From positions 1,302,001 through 1,366,000 of the forward strand of contig NC_007951.1 of the NCBI RefSeq assembly GCF_000013645.1: 64,000 nucleotides of DNA, given 5' to 3'. The translations under genes were made by a program, and so were the position numbers. The first letter of the stretch is position 1; each line of letters opens with the position of its first letter. Below are positions 56,839-64,000 of the stretch, piece after piece. This stretch comes from Paraburkholderia xenovorans LB400. Its GTDB lineage: Bacteria > Pseudomonadota > Gammaproteobacteria > Burkholderiales > Burkholderiaceae. The notes beneath the pieces were generated by a model. That model had not been told where the DNA came from. It searched no databases and saw only the letters and a program-made list of their open reading frames with translations.

Positions 56839-56927
56839 GGGCATACTCAGGGTTTTCATTCATCGAGGCGATGTCGCGTGAGGTTCGACGGCTGCGCTGC
56901 CGCACGAAAGCGGCTCGCGGCACGGCT

Positions 56928-57623
56928 TCACAGCCATGCCTTGAGCCATTGCACGACGAGCGGCCCGACGATCAGCAACCACGTCATCAGGCACATGCCG
57001 AGCGCGACCATCACGGCCGCGCTGCCGAGATCCTTCGCGCGTCGCGAGAGTTCGTGGCGTTCGAGCGAAATCCGGTCGATGGCCGCTTCCACGCTCGAAT
57101 TGAGCAGCTCGACGATCAGCACCAGCAGCACGGAGCCGAGCAGCAAGACGCGCGACACCGGATCGACCGGCACCAGCACGCCGCATGGAATCAGGATCGC
57201 GGCGAGCGTGAGTTCCTGGCGAAATGCGCTCTCCTCGCGAATCGCGACGCGAAAGCCGGCAAGCGAATTTTTCATCGCGTGCCAGGCGCGCGTGACGCCG
57301 CGATTGCCCTTGTACGGATTGAAGGGCAGTGGCGCGAGCGGATCGTCGGGACTGAGCGGTTCATGCGGCGCGTCGTGTTGCCCGTCGTGCTGCGTGACGC
57401 GTTCCGTGCCGGGCTGCGTCGCGCGTGCCGTGCCATCGGCAACGCTTGCGCCGTTCATGCCGTTCAAACCATGCGCGCGATCTGCATGATTCGGCGCGCC
57501 CGGTTCGCTCACGTCGTCGAACGGTTCGATGCTGTCGGTATCGACGGCACGCAGCGCGCCGTTCGGCGCGCGTGCCGCGCTGGAGGGTCTGGTTCGCATG
57601 GACAGCTCCGCGCGCCGCGTCAT
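56928..57623 (-). CDS. dgkA: Diacylglycerol kinase with a long N-terminal extension
   Basis: A 231-residue protein. The C-terminal 115 residues are DgkA: NPYKGNRGVTRAWHAMKNSL, SAFRQELTLAAIL, LIVELLNSSVEAAIDRISLE and AKDLGSAAVMVALGM. It phosphorylates diacylglycerol in the inner membrane. E. coli DgkA has about 122 residues; the extra N-terminal 110 are polar, disordered-looking and rich in His, Gly, Pro. The start ATGA overlap with the upstream glycosyltransferase stop at 57620-57623 supports coupling and this start. Confidence 0.88.
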   Translation of the reverse strand: MTRRAELSMRTRPSSAARAPNGALRAVDTDSIEPFDDVSEPGAPNHADRAHGLNGMNGASVADGTARATQPGTERVTQHDGQHDAPHEPLSPDDPLAPLPFNPYKGNRGVTRAWHAMKNSLAGFRVAIREESAFRQELTLAAILIPCGVLVPVDPVSRVLLLGSVLLVLIVELLNSSVEAAIDRISLERHELSRRAKDLGSAAVMVALGMCLMTWLLIVGPLVVQWLKAWL

Positions 57624-58651
57624 GCGGCGGCGCTTTCCTCGCGGTACGCTGCGCGCGGCAGCGGCTTCAGATGCGCGGCGAACTGCTCGGAGGCCGCCGC
57701 CCACGAGAAGCGTTCGGCCCACGCGCGCGCATGATTGCGATCGATCTTCAGGGCTTCCAGGCACGCTTCACGCAGGTCTTCGTGCATCGCACCCGCGCCG
57801 CCTTCGCCGAGCACGTCGATCGGACCGGTGACCGGATAGGCCGCGACCGGCGTGCCGCAGGCGAGCGCTTCGAGCAGCACGAGCCCAAACGTGTCGGTCC
57901 GGCTCGGGAACACGAAGACGTCCGCCGCCGCATAGACTTTCGCCAGTTCGGCCTGGGTAAGCACGCCCAGGTAATTCGCCTGCGGATAGCGCGACTTCAG
58001 TTCGGCGAGTGCCGGGCCTTCACCGGCAACCCACTTCGAGCCGGGCAGATCGAGCTTCAGAAATGCCTCGACGTTTTTCTCGACCGCCACGCGTCCCACG
58101 TACAGAAAGATCGGCCGGGCGGTGTTGAGCACCTTCGAGTCCATCTGGTGAAAGATGTCCAGGTCGACGCCGCGCGTCCACAGCACGACGTTGGTGAAGC
58201 CGAACTTTTCGAGGTCGGTCTTGACGACCGGCGTGGGCGCCATCACCGCCAGCGACGGCTTGTGAAACCAGTGCAGGAACTTGTAGGTCGCGGCGAGCGG
58301 CATGCCGAAACGCGCCTGCACGTACTCCGGAAAACGCGTGTGATAAGCGGTCGTGAACGGCAGCTTGTGCTGGATCGCATAGGCGCGCGCGGCCATGCCG
58401 AGCGGACCTTCGGTGGCGATGTGCAAGGCGTCGGGCGCGAAGGCGTCGATACGCTGGCGCAGCTTGCGGCGCGGCAGCAGCGACAGACGGATCTCGGGAT
58501 ACGTCGGGCAAGGGATCGTCCTGAATTCGAGCGGTGTCAGCAGATCGACGCGGTGGCCGAGCGCGCTCAATTCGCGCGTGGTGTTTTTCAGCGTGCGTAC
58601 GACGCCGTTGACCTGTGGCTCCCATGCATCGGTGACGATCATGATCTTCAT
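57620..58651 (-). CDS. GT4 glycosyltransferase (alpha-mannosyltransferase-like)
   Basis: A 343-residue GT-B transferase close to MgtA/PimB-type glycolipid enzymes. It starts MKIMIVTDAWEPQVNGVVRT, a pattern of mannosyltransferases acting on lipids, with YHTRFPEYVQARF and GVDLDIF. The E-x7-E motif is DTFGLVLLEALACGTPVAAY. It is coupled by ATGA to the diacylglycerol kinase gene and lies 30 bases downstream of the metallophosphoesterase gene, which suggests a glycolipid pathway. Confidence 0.87.
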   Translation of the reverse strand: MKIMIVTDAWEPQVNGVVRTLKNTTRELSALGHRVDLLTPLEFRTIPCPTYPEIRLSLLPRRKLRQRIDAFAPDALHIATEGPLGMAARAYAIQHKLPFTTAYHTRFPEYVQARFGMPLAATYKFLHWFHKPSLAVMAPTPVVKTDLEKFGFTNVVLWTRGVDLDIFHQMDSKVLNTARPIFLYVGRVAVEKNVEAFLKLDLPGSKWVAGEGPALAELKSRYPQANYLGVLTQAELAKVYAAADVFVFPSRTDTFGLVLLEALACGTPVAAYPVTGPIDVLGEGGAGAMHEDLREACLEALKIDRNHARAWAERFSWAAASEQFAAHLKPLPRAAYREESAAA

Positions 58652-58681
58652 CGGTTTTGGCCCAATAGAAGTTAAGAGGGA

Positions 58682-59623
58682 CTACGCGGTCGCCCGGGCC
58701 TTTTGCACGCCCACTTCCGGAGAGCGCATCACGGTCCAGTAGATCACCTTCAGTTCGCCTTCATACGTCTCGACGAGTGCCGACAGGCTTTCGACCCAAT
58801 CGCCGTCGTTGCAGTACAGCACGCCGTCGATATCGCGTATCTCGGCTTTGTGGATGTGCCCGCAGACCACGCCGTCGCAGCCGCGGCGGCGCGCTTCGTC
58901 GGTCATGACGCGTTCGAACGACGAGATGAAATTCACCGCGTTCTTCACCTGATGCTTCAGGTATTGCGACAGCGACCAGTACGGGAAGCCGAGCCGGCTG
59001 CGGATCCGGTTGAACCAGCGGTTCAGGATCAGGATCATCGTGTAGAGCGTGTCGCCGAGGTAGGCGAGCCACTTGGCGTGCTGGATCACGCCGTCGAACA
59101 GATCGCCGTGCACGATCCACAGGCGCTTGCCGGCGAGCGTGGTGTGAAACGCCTCGCCGCGCACGTGGATGTCGCCGAACGCGAGGTCGCAGAACTGGCG
59201 CGCGGCTTCGTCGTGATTGCCGGGCACGTAGATCACCTGGGTGCCTTTGCGCGCCTTGCGCAGCACCTTCTGCACGACGTCGTTGTGCGCCTGCGGCCAG
59301 TACCAGCCTTTCTTCAACTGCCAGCCGTCGATGATGTCGCCGACCAGGTACAGATACTCCGACTCGTTGTGGCGCAGGAAGTCGAGCAGATACGGCGCCT
59401 GGCAGCCGCTCGAGCCGAGATGGATGTCGGAGAGCCAGATGGTGCGGTAGCGGTGCGGTGCGGCGTGGTCGTCGTCGGGCTGGCCGGCGTGGGCGTCGAA
59501 CGGCAGTGGCGCCACGGGCAACGGCAAGCCGTGACTGTGATTGGGTTCCGGATGGAACGCGACGGAGTCGACGCTCGGGCCGGTCTGGCGGAACAGGGAA
59601 GTCGCGGACGTTTTGGGGTCCAT
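58682..59623 (-). CDS. LpxH-like metallophosphoesterase
   Basis: A 313-residue calcineurin-like phosphoesterase. The two-metal site is built from IWLSDIHLGSSGCQA, YLVGDIIDGWQL, IYVPGNHDEAARQ, WIVHGDLFDG and VVCGHIHKAEIRD. It resembles UDP-2,3-diacylglucosamine diphosphatases and their paralogues with a longer N-terminus. True LpxH of related species is shorter (about 260), so this may be a paralogue in the adjoining glycolipid unit. It heads the coupled GT4/dgkA unit on the minus strand. Confidence 0.85.
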   Translation of the reverse strand: MDPKTSATSLFRQTGPSVDSVAFHPEPNHSHGLPLPVAPLPFDAHAGQPDDDHAAPHRYRTIWLSDIHLGSSGCQAPYLLDFLRHNESEYLYLVGDIIDGWQLKKGWYWPQAHNDVVQKVLRKARKGTQVIYVPGNHDEAARQFCDLAFGDIHVRGEAFHTTLAGKRLWIVHGDLFDGVIQHAKWLAYLGDTLYTMILILNRWFNRIRSRLGFPYWSLSQYLKHQVKNAVNFISSFERVMTDEARRRGCDGVVCGHIHKAEIRDIDGVLYCNDGDWVESLSALVETYEGELKVIYWTVMRSPEVGVQKARATA

Positions 59624-59951
59624 GGCTCACGCGTCGAGTTGCGGTGTGCGTATTGGGCCGGGTGCGCGTGACTGTGCCGTGACAGTCACGAGAACTTCTT
59701 ATTACTGCACGGCGGGGAAGACGAGGCGGTGGGGTGGTAGAGACGAGGCGGCGAAGTGAAGCGGCGGTGAAGCGGCAGTGAAGCGGCGGTGAAGCGGCAG
59801 TGAAGCGGCGGTGAAGCGGCAGTGAAGCGCGGGACACGCGGCGAACTGCGGGCGCGGATCAGCGCATGACAGGAGAGGGCCGATGCGGCCCGCACCATGT
59901 GGCGCCGATCCAACAGGACAGCGAAAGAACTCGCCGAAGACCTTTGGCGGC
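59624..59951. other. 328-base gap holding the 11-bp tandem repeat
   Basis: No gene is supported; the ORFs here on both strands are made of repeat codons. Apart from the repeat at 59756-59832 and the likely LpxH-like promoter, I see nothing that needs a feature. Confidence 0.5.
59756..59832. repeat. 11-bp tandem repeat, nearly seven copies
   Basis: Alternating GTGAAGCGGCG and GTGAAGCGGCA units run from 59756 to 59821, six full copies, then a partial one. Because the units alternate, it is also a 22-bp repeat with three copies. It lies in the gap upstream of the LpxH-like gene and downstream of the RDD gene. Confidence 0.9.
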
Positions 59952-60473
59952 TCAGCGCGAGACGCTGACGACCCGTGTGCCGGCGAGGCGATCGTGCAGG
60001 AACTGGCGCTGCGAATCGAAGCGGCCGGTGGCGGCCCACAGCACGAACCAGATGCCGGCGATCAGCAAGGTTTGCGGCAGCTTGAGTCCAAGCAGCGGAT
60101 GCAGCGCGAGCGGCGGCAGAAACCACAGCCACGCGAACACGTAGCGGGCGATTGCACGGCCGGTGGAGAGCGGCGCGCCGTTTGCGGCGACGACGCGCAG
60201 GCGCCAGGTTTTCATCGGCAAGGTCTGGCCGCTATGGGTCCAGAACCAGACGAAATAGACGCCGACCACGAGGCCGATCCATGCCGCGAGCAGGTTGTGA
60301 TGGGTTAGCCCATTGCGTTGCTGCGTCAGCGTGCTGAACAGATAGCCGGCGACGAATACCACGCCGAACAGGATCAACGCTTCGTAGAGCAGCGCCGCGA
60401 GACGCCGCCGCACGGTGGGCACGTTGCCGGTCGGATCAGCGGATATTGCCGGAGTCGTGAGCGGCTGGGACAC
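59952..60473 (-). CDS. RDD-family membrane protein
   Basis: A 173-residue inner-membrane protein with RRRLAALLYEALILFGVVFV carrying the family Arg and Asp-type pattern, GLVVGVYFVWFWTHSGQTLP and PMKTWRLRVVAANGAPLSTG, then ARYVFAWLWFLPPLALHPLL. Three to four hydrophobic segments. Function unknown. Last gene of the sigma-factor operon, 12 bases after the DUF3106 gene. Confidence 0.88.
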   Translation of the reverse strand: MSQPLTTPAISADPTGNVPTVRRRLAALLYEALILFGVVFVAGYLFSTLTQQRNGLTHHNLLAAWIGLVVGVYFVWFWTHSGQTLPMKTWRLRVVAANGAPLSTGRAIARYVFAWLWFLPPLALHPLLGLKLPQTLLIAGIWFVLWAATGRFDSQRQFLHDRLAGTRVVSVSR

Positions 60474-60485
60474 AGTCGGCTCCGC

Positions 60486-61250
60486 TCAGGAGCCGTTGAA
60501 GATCGACGGCGCTTCGGCCGGCGAAACGGGCAGCGGCGTAGCGGGTACGAAGCTGCCGGTGGCGGGCACGGGCGGCGCGGCGGCCGGGCTCGGCAACGAC
60601 GCCGCAGCGGCTGCCGCGGCGCTCGCCGCCGCTGCGCCGCTTGCGCCATGCTCACGCGCATTGACGAGGCGGTCCAGCCCCTTGATCTCGCTGCGGCCCG
60701 AGGGCGGCGCGCTGACCACGCTGGGCCGCCGCTTGCGCTCGCTGGCGGCGAGCCGCTCCTTCTGCTCTTCGGGCAACTGCTGATAGGCCTTCCACGCGTT
60801 CTGGCGGGTTTCGCGCGGCAATTCTTTCGACACCTGGTAGTTTTCGCGCGCGACGCGCCGCTGATCGGGCGTCATGCGGGTCCATTCGGTCATGCGCTCG
60901 TGCAGGCGTTTTTGCGCATCGGGCGACATCTTCGGGTAACGCGACGCGATCTTGATCCATTTGCGCTTGCGTTCGTCGCTAAACGAATCCCACTGGGCTT
61001 CGAACGGGGCGAGCGCGATGTGCTCGGCCGAACTCAGGTGCGACCACGCCATCGGGCTATTGCTGCCAGGCAGGCTGGGCAATTCGACGGCGAGTGTGGG
61101 CGCGGGCGCCTTGGCGATGGCGTTGCCGCCCGCGACGGGCGCGCTAACGGTCGACGGGCCCGGATAGAAGCGCGGATAGGTCGCGGCGAACGACACCAGG
61201 GCCGCGATCGTGCATCCGAAAACAACGGCCAGGCCGCGCTTGTAACTCAC
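60486..61250 (-). CDS. DUF3106 membrane-anchored protein with Spy/CpxP-like motif
   Basis: A 254-residue protein. A membrane span near residues 5-22 (LAVVFGCTIAALVSFAAT) is followed by a periplasmic helical region with repeated LSSAEHIALAPFEAQW, MSPDAQKRLHERMTEWTRMT and PDQRRVARENYQVSKELPRE. These LTPxQR-like turns recall CpxP/Spy chaperone sensors. The C-terminus is Ala/Pro-rich. The start is GTG at 61248-61250, with GGGAG 10 bases upstream; a longer frame overlaps the DUF3619 gene. It is a plausible envelope-side partner of the sigma operon. Confidence 0.82.
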   Translation of the reverse strand: MSYKRGLAVVFGCTIAALVSFAATYPRFYPGPSTVSAPVAGGNAIAKAPAPTLAVELPSLPGSNSPMAWSHLSSAEHIALAPFEAQWDSFSDERKRKWIKIASRYPKMSPDAQKRLHERMTEWTRMTPDQRRVARENYQVSKELPRETRQNAWKAYQQLPEEQKERLAASERKRRPSVVSAPPSGRSEIKGLDRLVNAREHGASGAAAASAAAAAAASLPSPAAAPPVPATGSFVPATPLPVSPAEAPSIFNGS

Positions 61251-61266
61251 CCGAGAAATCTCCCGC

Positions 61267-61695
61267 TCAGTGGGCGCGTGAAAGGTACGCGTTGAAACCG
61301 TGGTCGAGATAGGCATTGAGCGGCAGGTCGTCGCTTAGCATGGCGGCATCGATATCGGCGAGCTCGGCAGTGCGTTGCTGGTCTTCCCAGTAGGCAATGC
61401 CCACGAGGCTGACGACCAGTGCGACGAGCGGCCACGCAAGGGCAAAGCGGCGCAGCGGCGAACGGCGGCGCTGCGGCAGTTCGACCTGCGGCATGCCGGC
61501 GGGCACGCCCGCGCCGGCGAAGGCCGGCACGAACACGGGCGCGCTCACCGTTTCGGGCTTCTTGCGGGCGAGTGCGGCACGGCGCGCCGCGGCGAGTCGA
61601 TCGACGGTGGCGGACGGAATGCTGGCGGCGTTTTCGTCGAGCGCGCGGCGCACCTGGCGGGCGAACTCGAGTTCTTTGGTTTCGAGGGAGCTCAT
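61267..61695 (-). CDS. DUF3619 protein, possible anti-sigma factor
   Basis: A 142-residue protein with a cytoplasmic N-terminal helical part (MSSLETKELEFARQVRRALD), one membrane span near residues 88-105 (FALAWPLVALVVSLVGIAYW) and a short periplasmic tail. Its start overlaps the stop of the sigma factor gene (ATGA), the usual arrangement of an anti-sigma factor. The anti-sigma role is inference; DUF3619 has no proven function that I know. Confidence 0.8.
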   Translation of the reverse strand: MSSLETKELEFARQVRRALDENAASIPSATVDRLAAARRAALARKKPETVSAPVFVPAFAGAGVPAGMPQVELPQRRRSPLRRFALAWPLVALVVSLVGIAYWEDQQRTAELADIDAAMLSDDLPLNAYLDHGFNAYLSRAH

Positions 61696-62255
61696 AGCGT
61701 GATTCCTTTGGCCTTGAGCGCTTGCGCCAGCGTGTGGGTGGCCCGCGAGCAGTGCGTCTTCACACTGCCTTCGGAGCAGCCCATTGCGGCGGCAGTCTCG
61801 GCGACATCCATATCTTCCCAATAACGCATGAGAAACGCCTCCCGTTGACGTGCCGGTAATTTTTGGATCTCGTCGTCGATTAACTGCAGAACCTGTTCGC
61901 GTTCGAGTTTCTGTTCGTTGCTCTCGGCGCCCGCCGAGCCTTGCTGTGCCTCGAAGGTTTCGAGGGGGTCGAATTCGTCGTCGTCGGCGTTGCCGAGCGA
62001 GGAAAACAGACTAACCCAGGTATTGCGCACTTTGGCACGACGGAAATAGTCGTGCATCGCATTCTGGAGAATACGCTGAAACAGCAGCGGAAGTTCGGCG
62101 GCCGGACGATCGCCATATTTTTCGGCGAGCTTGATCATCGCGTCCTGCACGATGTCGAGCGAGGCGTCGTCGTCCCGCACGGCGTAGACCGTCTGCTTGA
62201 ATGCGCGCCTTTCGACGCCCGCCAGAAAATCGGCGAGTTCCTTGTCTGATGCCAT
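61692..62255 (-). CDS. RNA polymerase sigma-70 family (ECF-type) sigma factor
   Basis: A 187-residue sigma factor. Region 2 includes ASLDIVQDAMIKLAEKYGDR and LLFQRILQNAMHDYFRR. Region 4 includes LPARQREAFLMRYWEDMDVA and MGCSEGSVKTHCSRATHTLA. It has no N-terminal region 1. The start at 62253-62255 (MASDKELADFLAGV) fits the family; the frame is open upstream. It is the first gene of the minus-strand operon that continues with DUF3619, DUF3106 and RDD. It diverges from the acetolactate synthase gene. Confidence 0.92.
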   Translation of the reverse strand: MASDKELADFLAGVERRAFKQTVYAVRDDDASLDIVQDAMIKLAEKYGDRPAAELPLLFQRILQNAMHDYFRRAKVRNTWVSLFSSLGNADDDEFDPLETFEAQQGSAGAESNEQKLEREQVLQLIDDEIQKLPARQREAFLMRYWEDMDVAETAAAMGCSEGSVKTHCSRATHTLAQALKAKGITL

Positions 62256-62607
62256 CCGTTTGGGGGTCGGCGCAGCGAGCGTGCGCGTAATCGGTCGAAA
62301 AATGTCGTAAAACTCGCGGATGCTAACAAACTTTTGCGCCGCGCGGGCGAAACGTGATTCACCTTGCATCTCGATAACAGCCTTCCGGTCAATATCGCGA
62401 GGCTGGTACAGCGCGTCCAGGCAATATTTGCTTGACCGCGCGGGCGTCTGCAGATATCGTCGCTGGTTCGCAACATAAGTGACCTGTCTCATTGAGGTGT
62501 GGCCCAAGAAGCTCACCTGTCAACTGGACGCGCCGCTTGAACCCGAGCCACAAGCCCGGCAGAGAGCACCCGATCAATTTTTTGCCGAAAATTCGAAAGG
62601 TGAATAA
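62256..62607. other. 352-base divergent control region
   Basis: No gene is supported. It holds the plus-strand ilvB promoter at 62432-62460 and must hold the minus-strand sigma-operon promoter, which I could not place. A 42-codon open frame from the GTG at 62479 ends with TAA directly before the ilvB start (62605-62607), but it has no ribosome-binding site. Confidence 0.5.
62432..62460 (+). promoter_or_regulatory. Probable ilvB promoter
   Basis: TTGACC (62432-62437), 17-bp spacer, TATCGT (62455-62460). Transcription would start near 62467 and give a leader of about 140 bases. The -35 matches consensus in five of six positions; the -10 in four. Confidence 0.5.
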
Positions 62608-64000
62608 ATGAATATGCCCAGCGCGGAATTCTCCACGTCGGATACGACCCCTCATCCCGAAGCTGACTCTATCGGCGCCACCGTGCTCATGAAGGCACTG
62701 GCCGACGAAGACGTCGAGTTTGTCTGGGGCTATCCCGGCGGCTCGGTACTCTACATTTACGACGAGCTGTACAAGCAGGACAAATTCCAGCACATCCTCG
62801 TGCGCCACGAGCAGGCCGCAGTCCACGCCGCCGACGCCTACGCGCGTTCCACCGGCAAGGTCGGTGTGTGCCTCGTGACCTCCGGCCCCGGCGTCACCAA
62901 TGCGGTGACCGGCATCGCCACTGCCTACATGGATTCGATTCCGATGGTGGTGATCAGCGGCCAGGTGCCGACTGCCGCGATCGGCCAGGATGCGTTCCAG
63001 GAGTGCGACACGGTCGGTATCACGCGTCCTTGCGTGAAGCACAACTTCCTCGTGAAGGACGTGCGCGACCTCGCCGCCACCGTCAAGAAAGCCTTTTACA
63101 TTGCCCGTACCGGCCGTCCCGGCCCCGTGCTGATCGACATTCCGAAAGACGTGTCGAAGGCGCCTTGCCAGTACGAGCCGCTCAAAAGCGTGTCGCTGCG
63201 CTCGTACAACCCGGTCACGAAGGGCCACTCCGGCCAGATCCGCAAAGCGGTCGCGCTGCTGTTGTCGGCGAAGCGTCCTTATATCTATACCGGCGGCGGC
63301 ATCATTCTCGCGGACGCATCGCGTGAACTGAACCAGTTCGCCGATCTGCTTGGTTATCCCGTCACCAACACGTTGATGGGTCTGGGCGGCTACCGCGCGA
63401 GTGACAAAAAATTCCTCGGCATGCTCGGCATGCACGGCACGTACGAAGCCAATATGGCGATGCAGCACTGCGACGTGCTGATCGCGATCGGCGCGCGTTT
63501 CGACGACCGTGTGATCGGCGACCCGGCGCACTTCGCGTCGCGTCCGCGCAAGATCATCCATATCGACATCGACCCGTCCTCCATCTCCAAGCGCGTCAAG
63601 GTCGACATTCCGATCGTCGGCGACGTGAAGGAAGTGCTGAAGGAGCTGATCGAGCAGCTGCAAACGGCCGAGCACGGCCCGGACACCGCGGCGCTCGCCG
63701 ACTGGTGGAAGGACATCGAGGCGTGGCGCGCGAAAGACTGCCTCAAGTTCGACCGCAAGAGCGACATCATCAAGCCGCAGTACGTGGTGGAAAAGGCGTG
63801 GGAACTGACCGACGGCAATGCCTTCGTGTGTTCCGACGTCGGCCAGCATCAGATGTGGGCGGCGCAGTTCTATCGCTTCAACAAGCCGCGCCGCTGGATC
63901 AACTCTGGTGGTCTCGGCACGATGGGCTTCGGCCTGCCGGCGGCGATGGGCGTGAAGATGGCGCACCCGGACGACGACGTGCTCTGTATCACGGGCGAAG
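62608..64000 (+). CDS. ilvB: Acetolactate synthase large subunit, N-terminal part (3' end outside window)
   Basis: First common step of valine, leucine and isoleucine synthesis, using thiamine diphosphate. The open frame starts at ATG 62608 and remains open to the window edge, giving 464 codons of roughly 590. It contains ATVLMKALADEDVEFVWGYP, VRHEQAAVHAADAYARSTGK (with the ThDP-activating Glu), TSGPGVTNAVTGIATAYMDS and SGQVPTAAIGQDAFQECDTV, all invariant. GAAAGG lies 7 bases before the start. Its small subunit gene should follow outside the window. Confidence 0.95.
   Translation, partial: MNMPSAEFSTSDTTPHPEADSIGATVLMKALADEDVEFVWGYPGGSVLYIYDELYKQDKFQHILVRHEQAAVHAADAYARSTGKVGVCLVTSGPGVTNAVTGIATAYMDSIPMVVISGQVPTAAIGQDAFQECDTVGITRPCVKHNFLVKDVRDLAATVKKAFYIARTGRPGPVLIDIPKDVSKAPCQYEPLKSVSLRSYNPVTKGHSGQIRKAVALLLSAKRPYIYTGGGIILADASRELNQFADLLGYPVTNTLMGLGGYRASDKKFLGMLGMHGTYEANMAMQHCDVLIAIGARFDDRVIGDPAHFASRPRKIIHIDIDPSSISKRVKVDIPIVGDVKEVLKELIEQLQTAEHGPDTAALADWWKDIEAWRAKDCLKFDRKSDIIKPQYVVEKAWELTDGNAFVCSDVGQHQMWAAQFYRFNKPRRWINSGGLGTMGFGLPAAMGVKMAHPDDDVLCITGE

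Noticed and set aside
59756..59832. CRISPR array
   Set aside because: The repeats are directly adjacent 11-mers with no unique spacers and no cas gene in the window.

Overview
The window is a continuous piece of a GC-rich betaproteobacterial chromosome, most likely Burkholderiaceae of the Paraburkholderia type. The basis is the combination of families and their order: an LPS-core cluster beside dnaE and msbA, the purD-hemF-nadD-rsfS-rlmH-maf-rng housekeeping run, a full kdpFABC-kdpDE locus, and a sigma factor-DUF3619-DUF3106-RDD cluster divergent from the acetolactate synthase gene. Assignment is from reading the proteins; no search was run. I saw no tRNA, rRNA, CRISPR array, insertion sequence or prophage.

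Layout. 1-10006: end of dnaE, then a surface-glycan block (GT2 transferase on the minus strand, msbA, GT4, GT9 heptosyltransferase-like, O-antigen ligase-like, GT4), partly translationally coupled. 10103-17941: small metabolic and unknown genes, a truncated SnoaL-like gene, rdgC, a membrane protein fused to a putative permuted papain-like peptidase, two transglutaminase-like proteins, an MFS exporter and two VOC proteins. 18093-27173: an NlpC/P60 lipoprotein, a tandem Mop protein, free-methionine sulfoxide reductase, a PAS/GGDEF/EAL protein, a MscS channel, a PHB-depolymerase-like esterase, a CopG regulator and a decayed patch.

27174-35980 is a minus-strand housekeeping run (rng, maf, rlmH, rsfS, nadD, hemF, purD, yebC-like, upp). 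nadD appears to start at a CTG codon. 36267-38527 holds an SDR, methylglyoxal synthase and a quinone oxidoreductase. 38820-47313 is the potassium-ATPase locus, opened by a 37-residue membrane peptide ahead of kdpF and carrying a 16-bp tandem repeat between kdpC and kdpD. 47392-47789 is a guanidine-II (mini-ykkC) riboswitch controlling a SugE/Gdx guanidinium exporter, the clearest regulatory RNA here.

48036-54320: DUF4126, a large FtsX-type permease with no ATPase next to it, truncated haemoglobin, DUF924 and a GT39-type transferase. 54638-59623 (minus): SDR, LOG-family hydrolase, TetR regulator, and a coupled diacylglycerol kinase-mannosyltransferase-like pair beside an LpxH-like metallophosphoesterase. 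59952-62255 (minus) is an operon of sigma factor, DUF3619, DUF3106 and RDD proteins whose layout suggests an envelope-stress sigma circuit. The window ends inside the acetolactate synthase large-subunit gene.

Most interesting for follow-up: the guanidine-II riboswitch/gdx unit, the HdeD-like/peptidase fusion, the sigma/DUF3619/DUF3106/RDD operon, the CTG start of nadD, the small membrane peptide opening the kdp operon, and two tandem-repeat tracts in intergenic positions.
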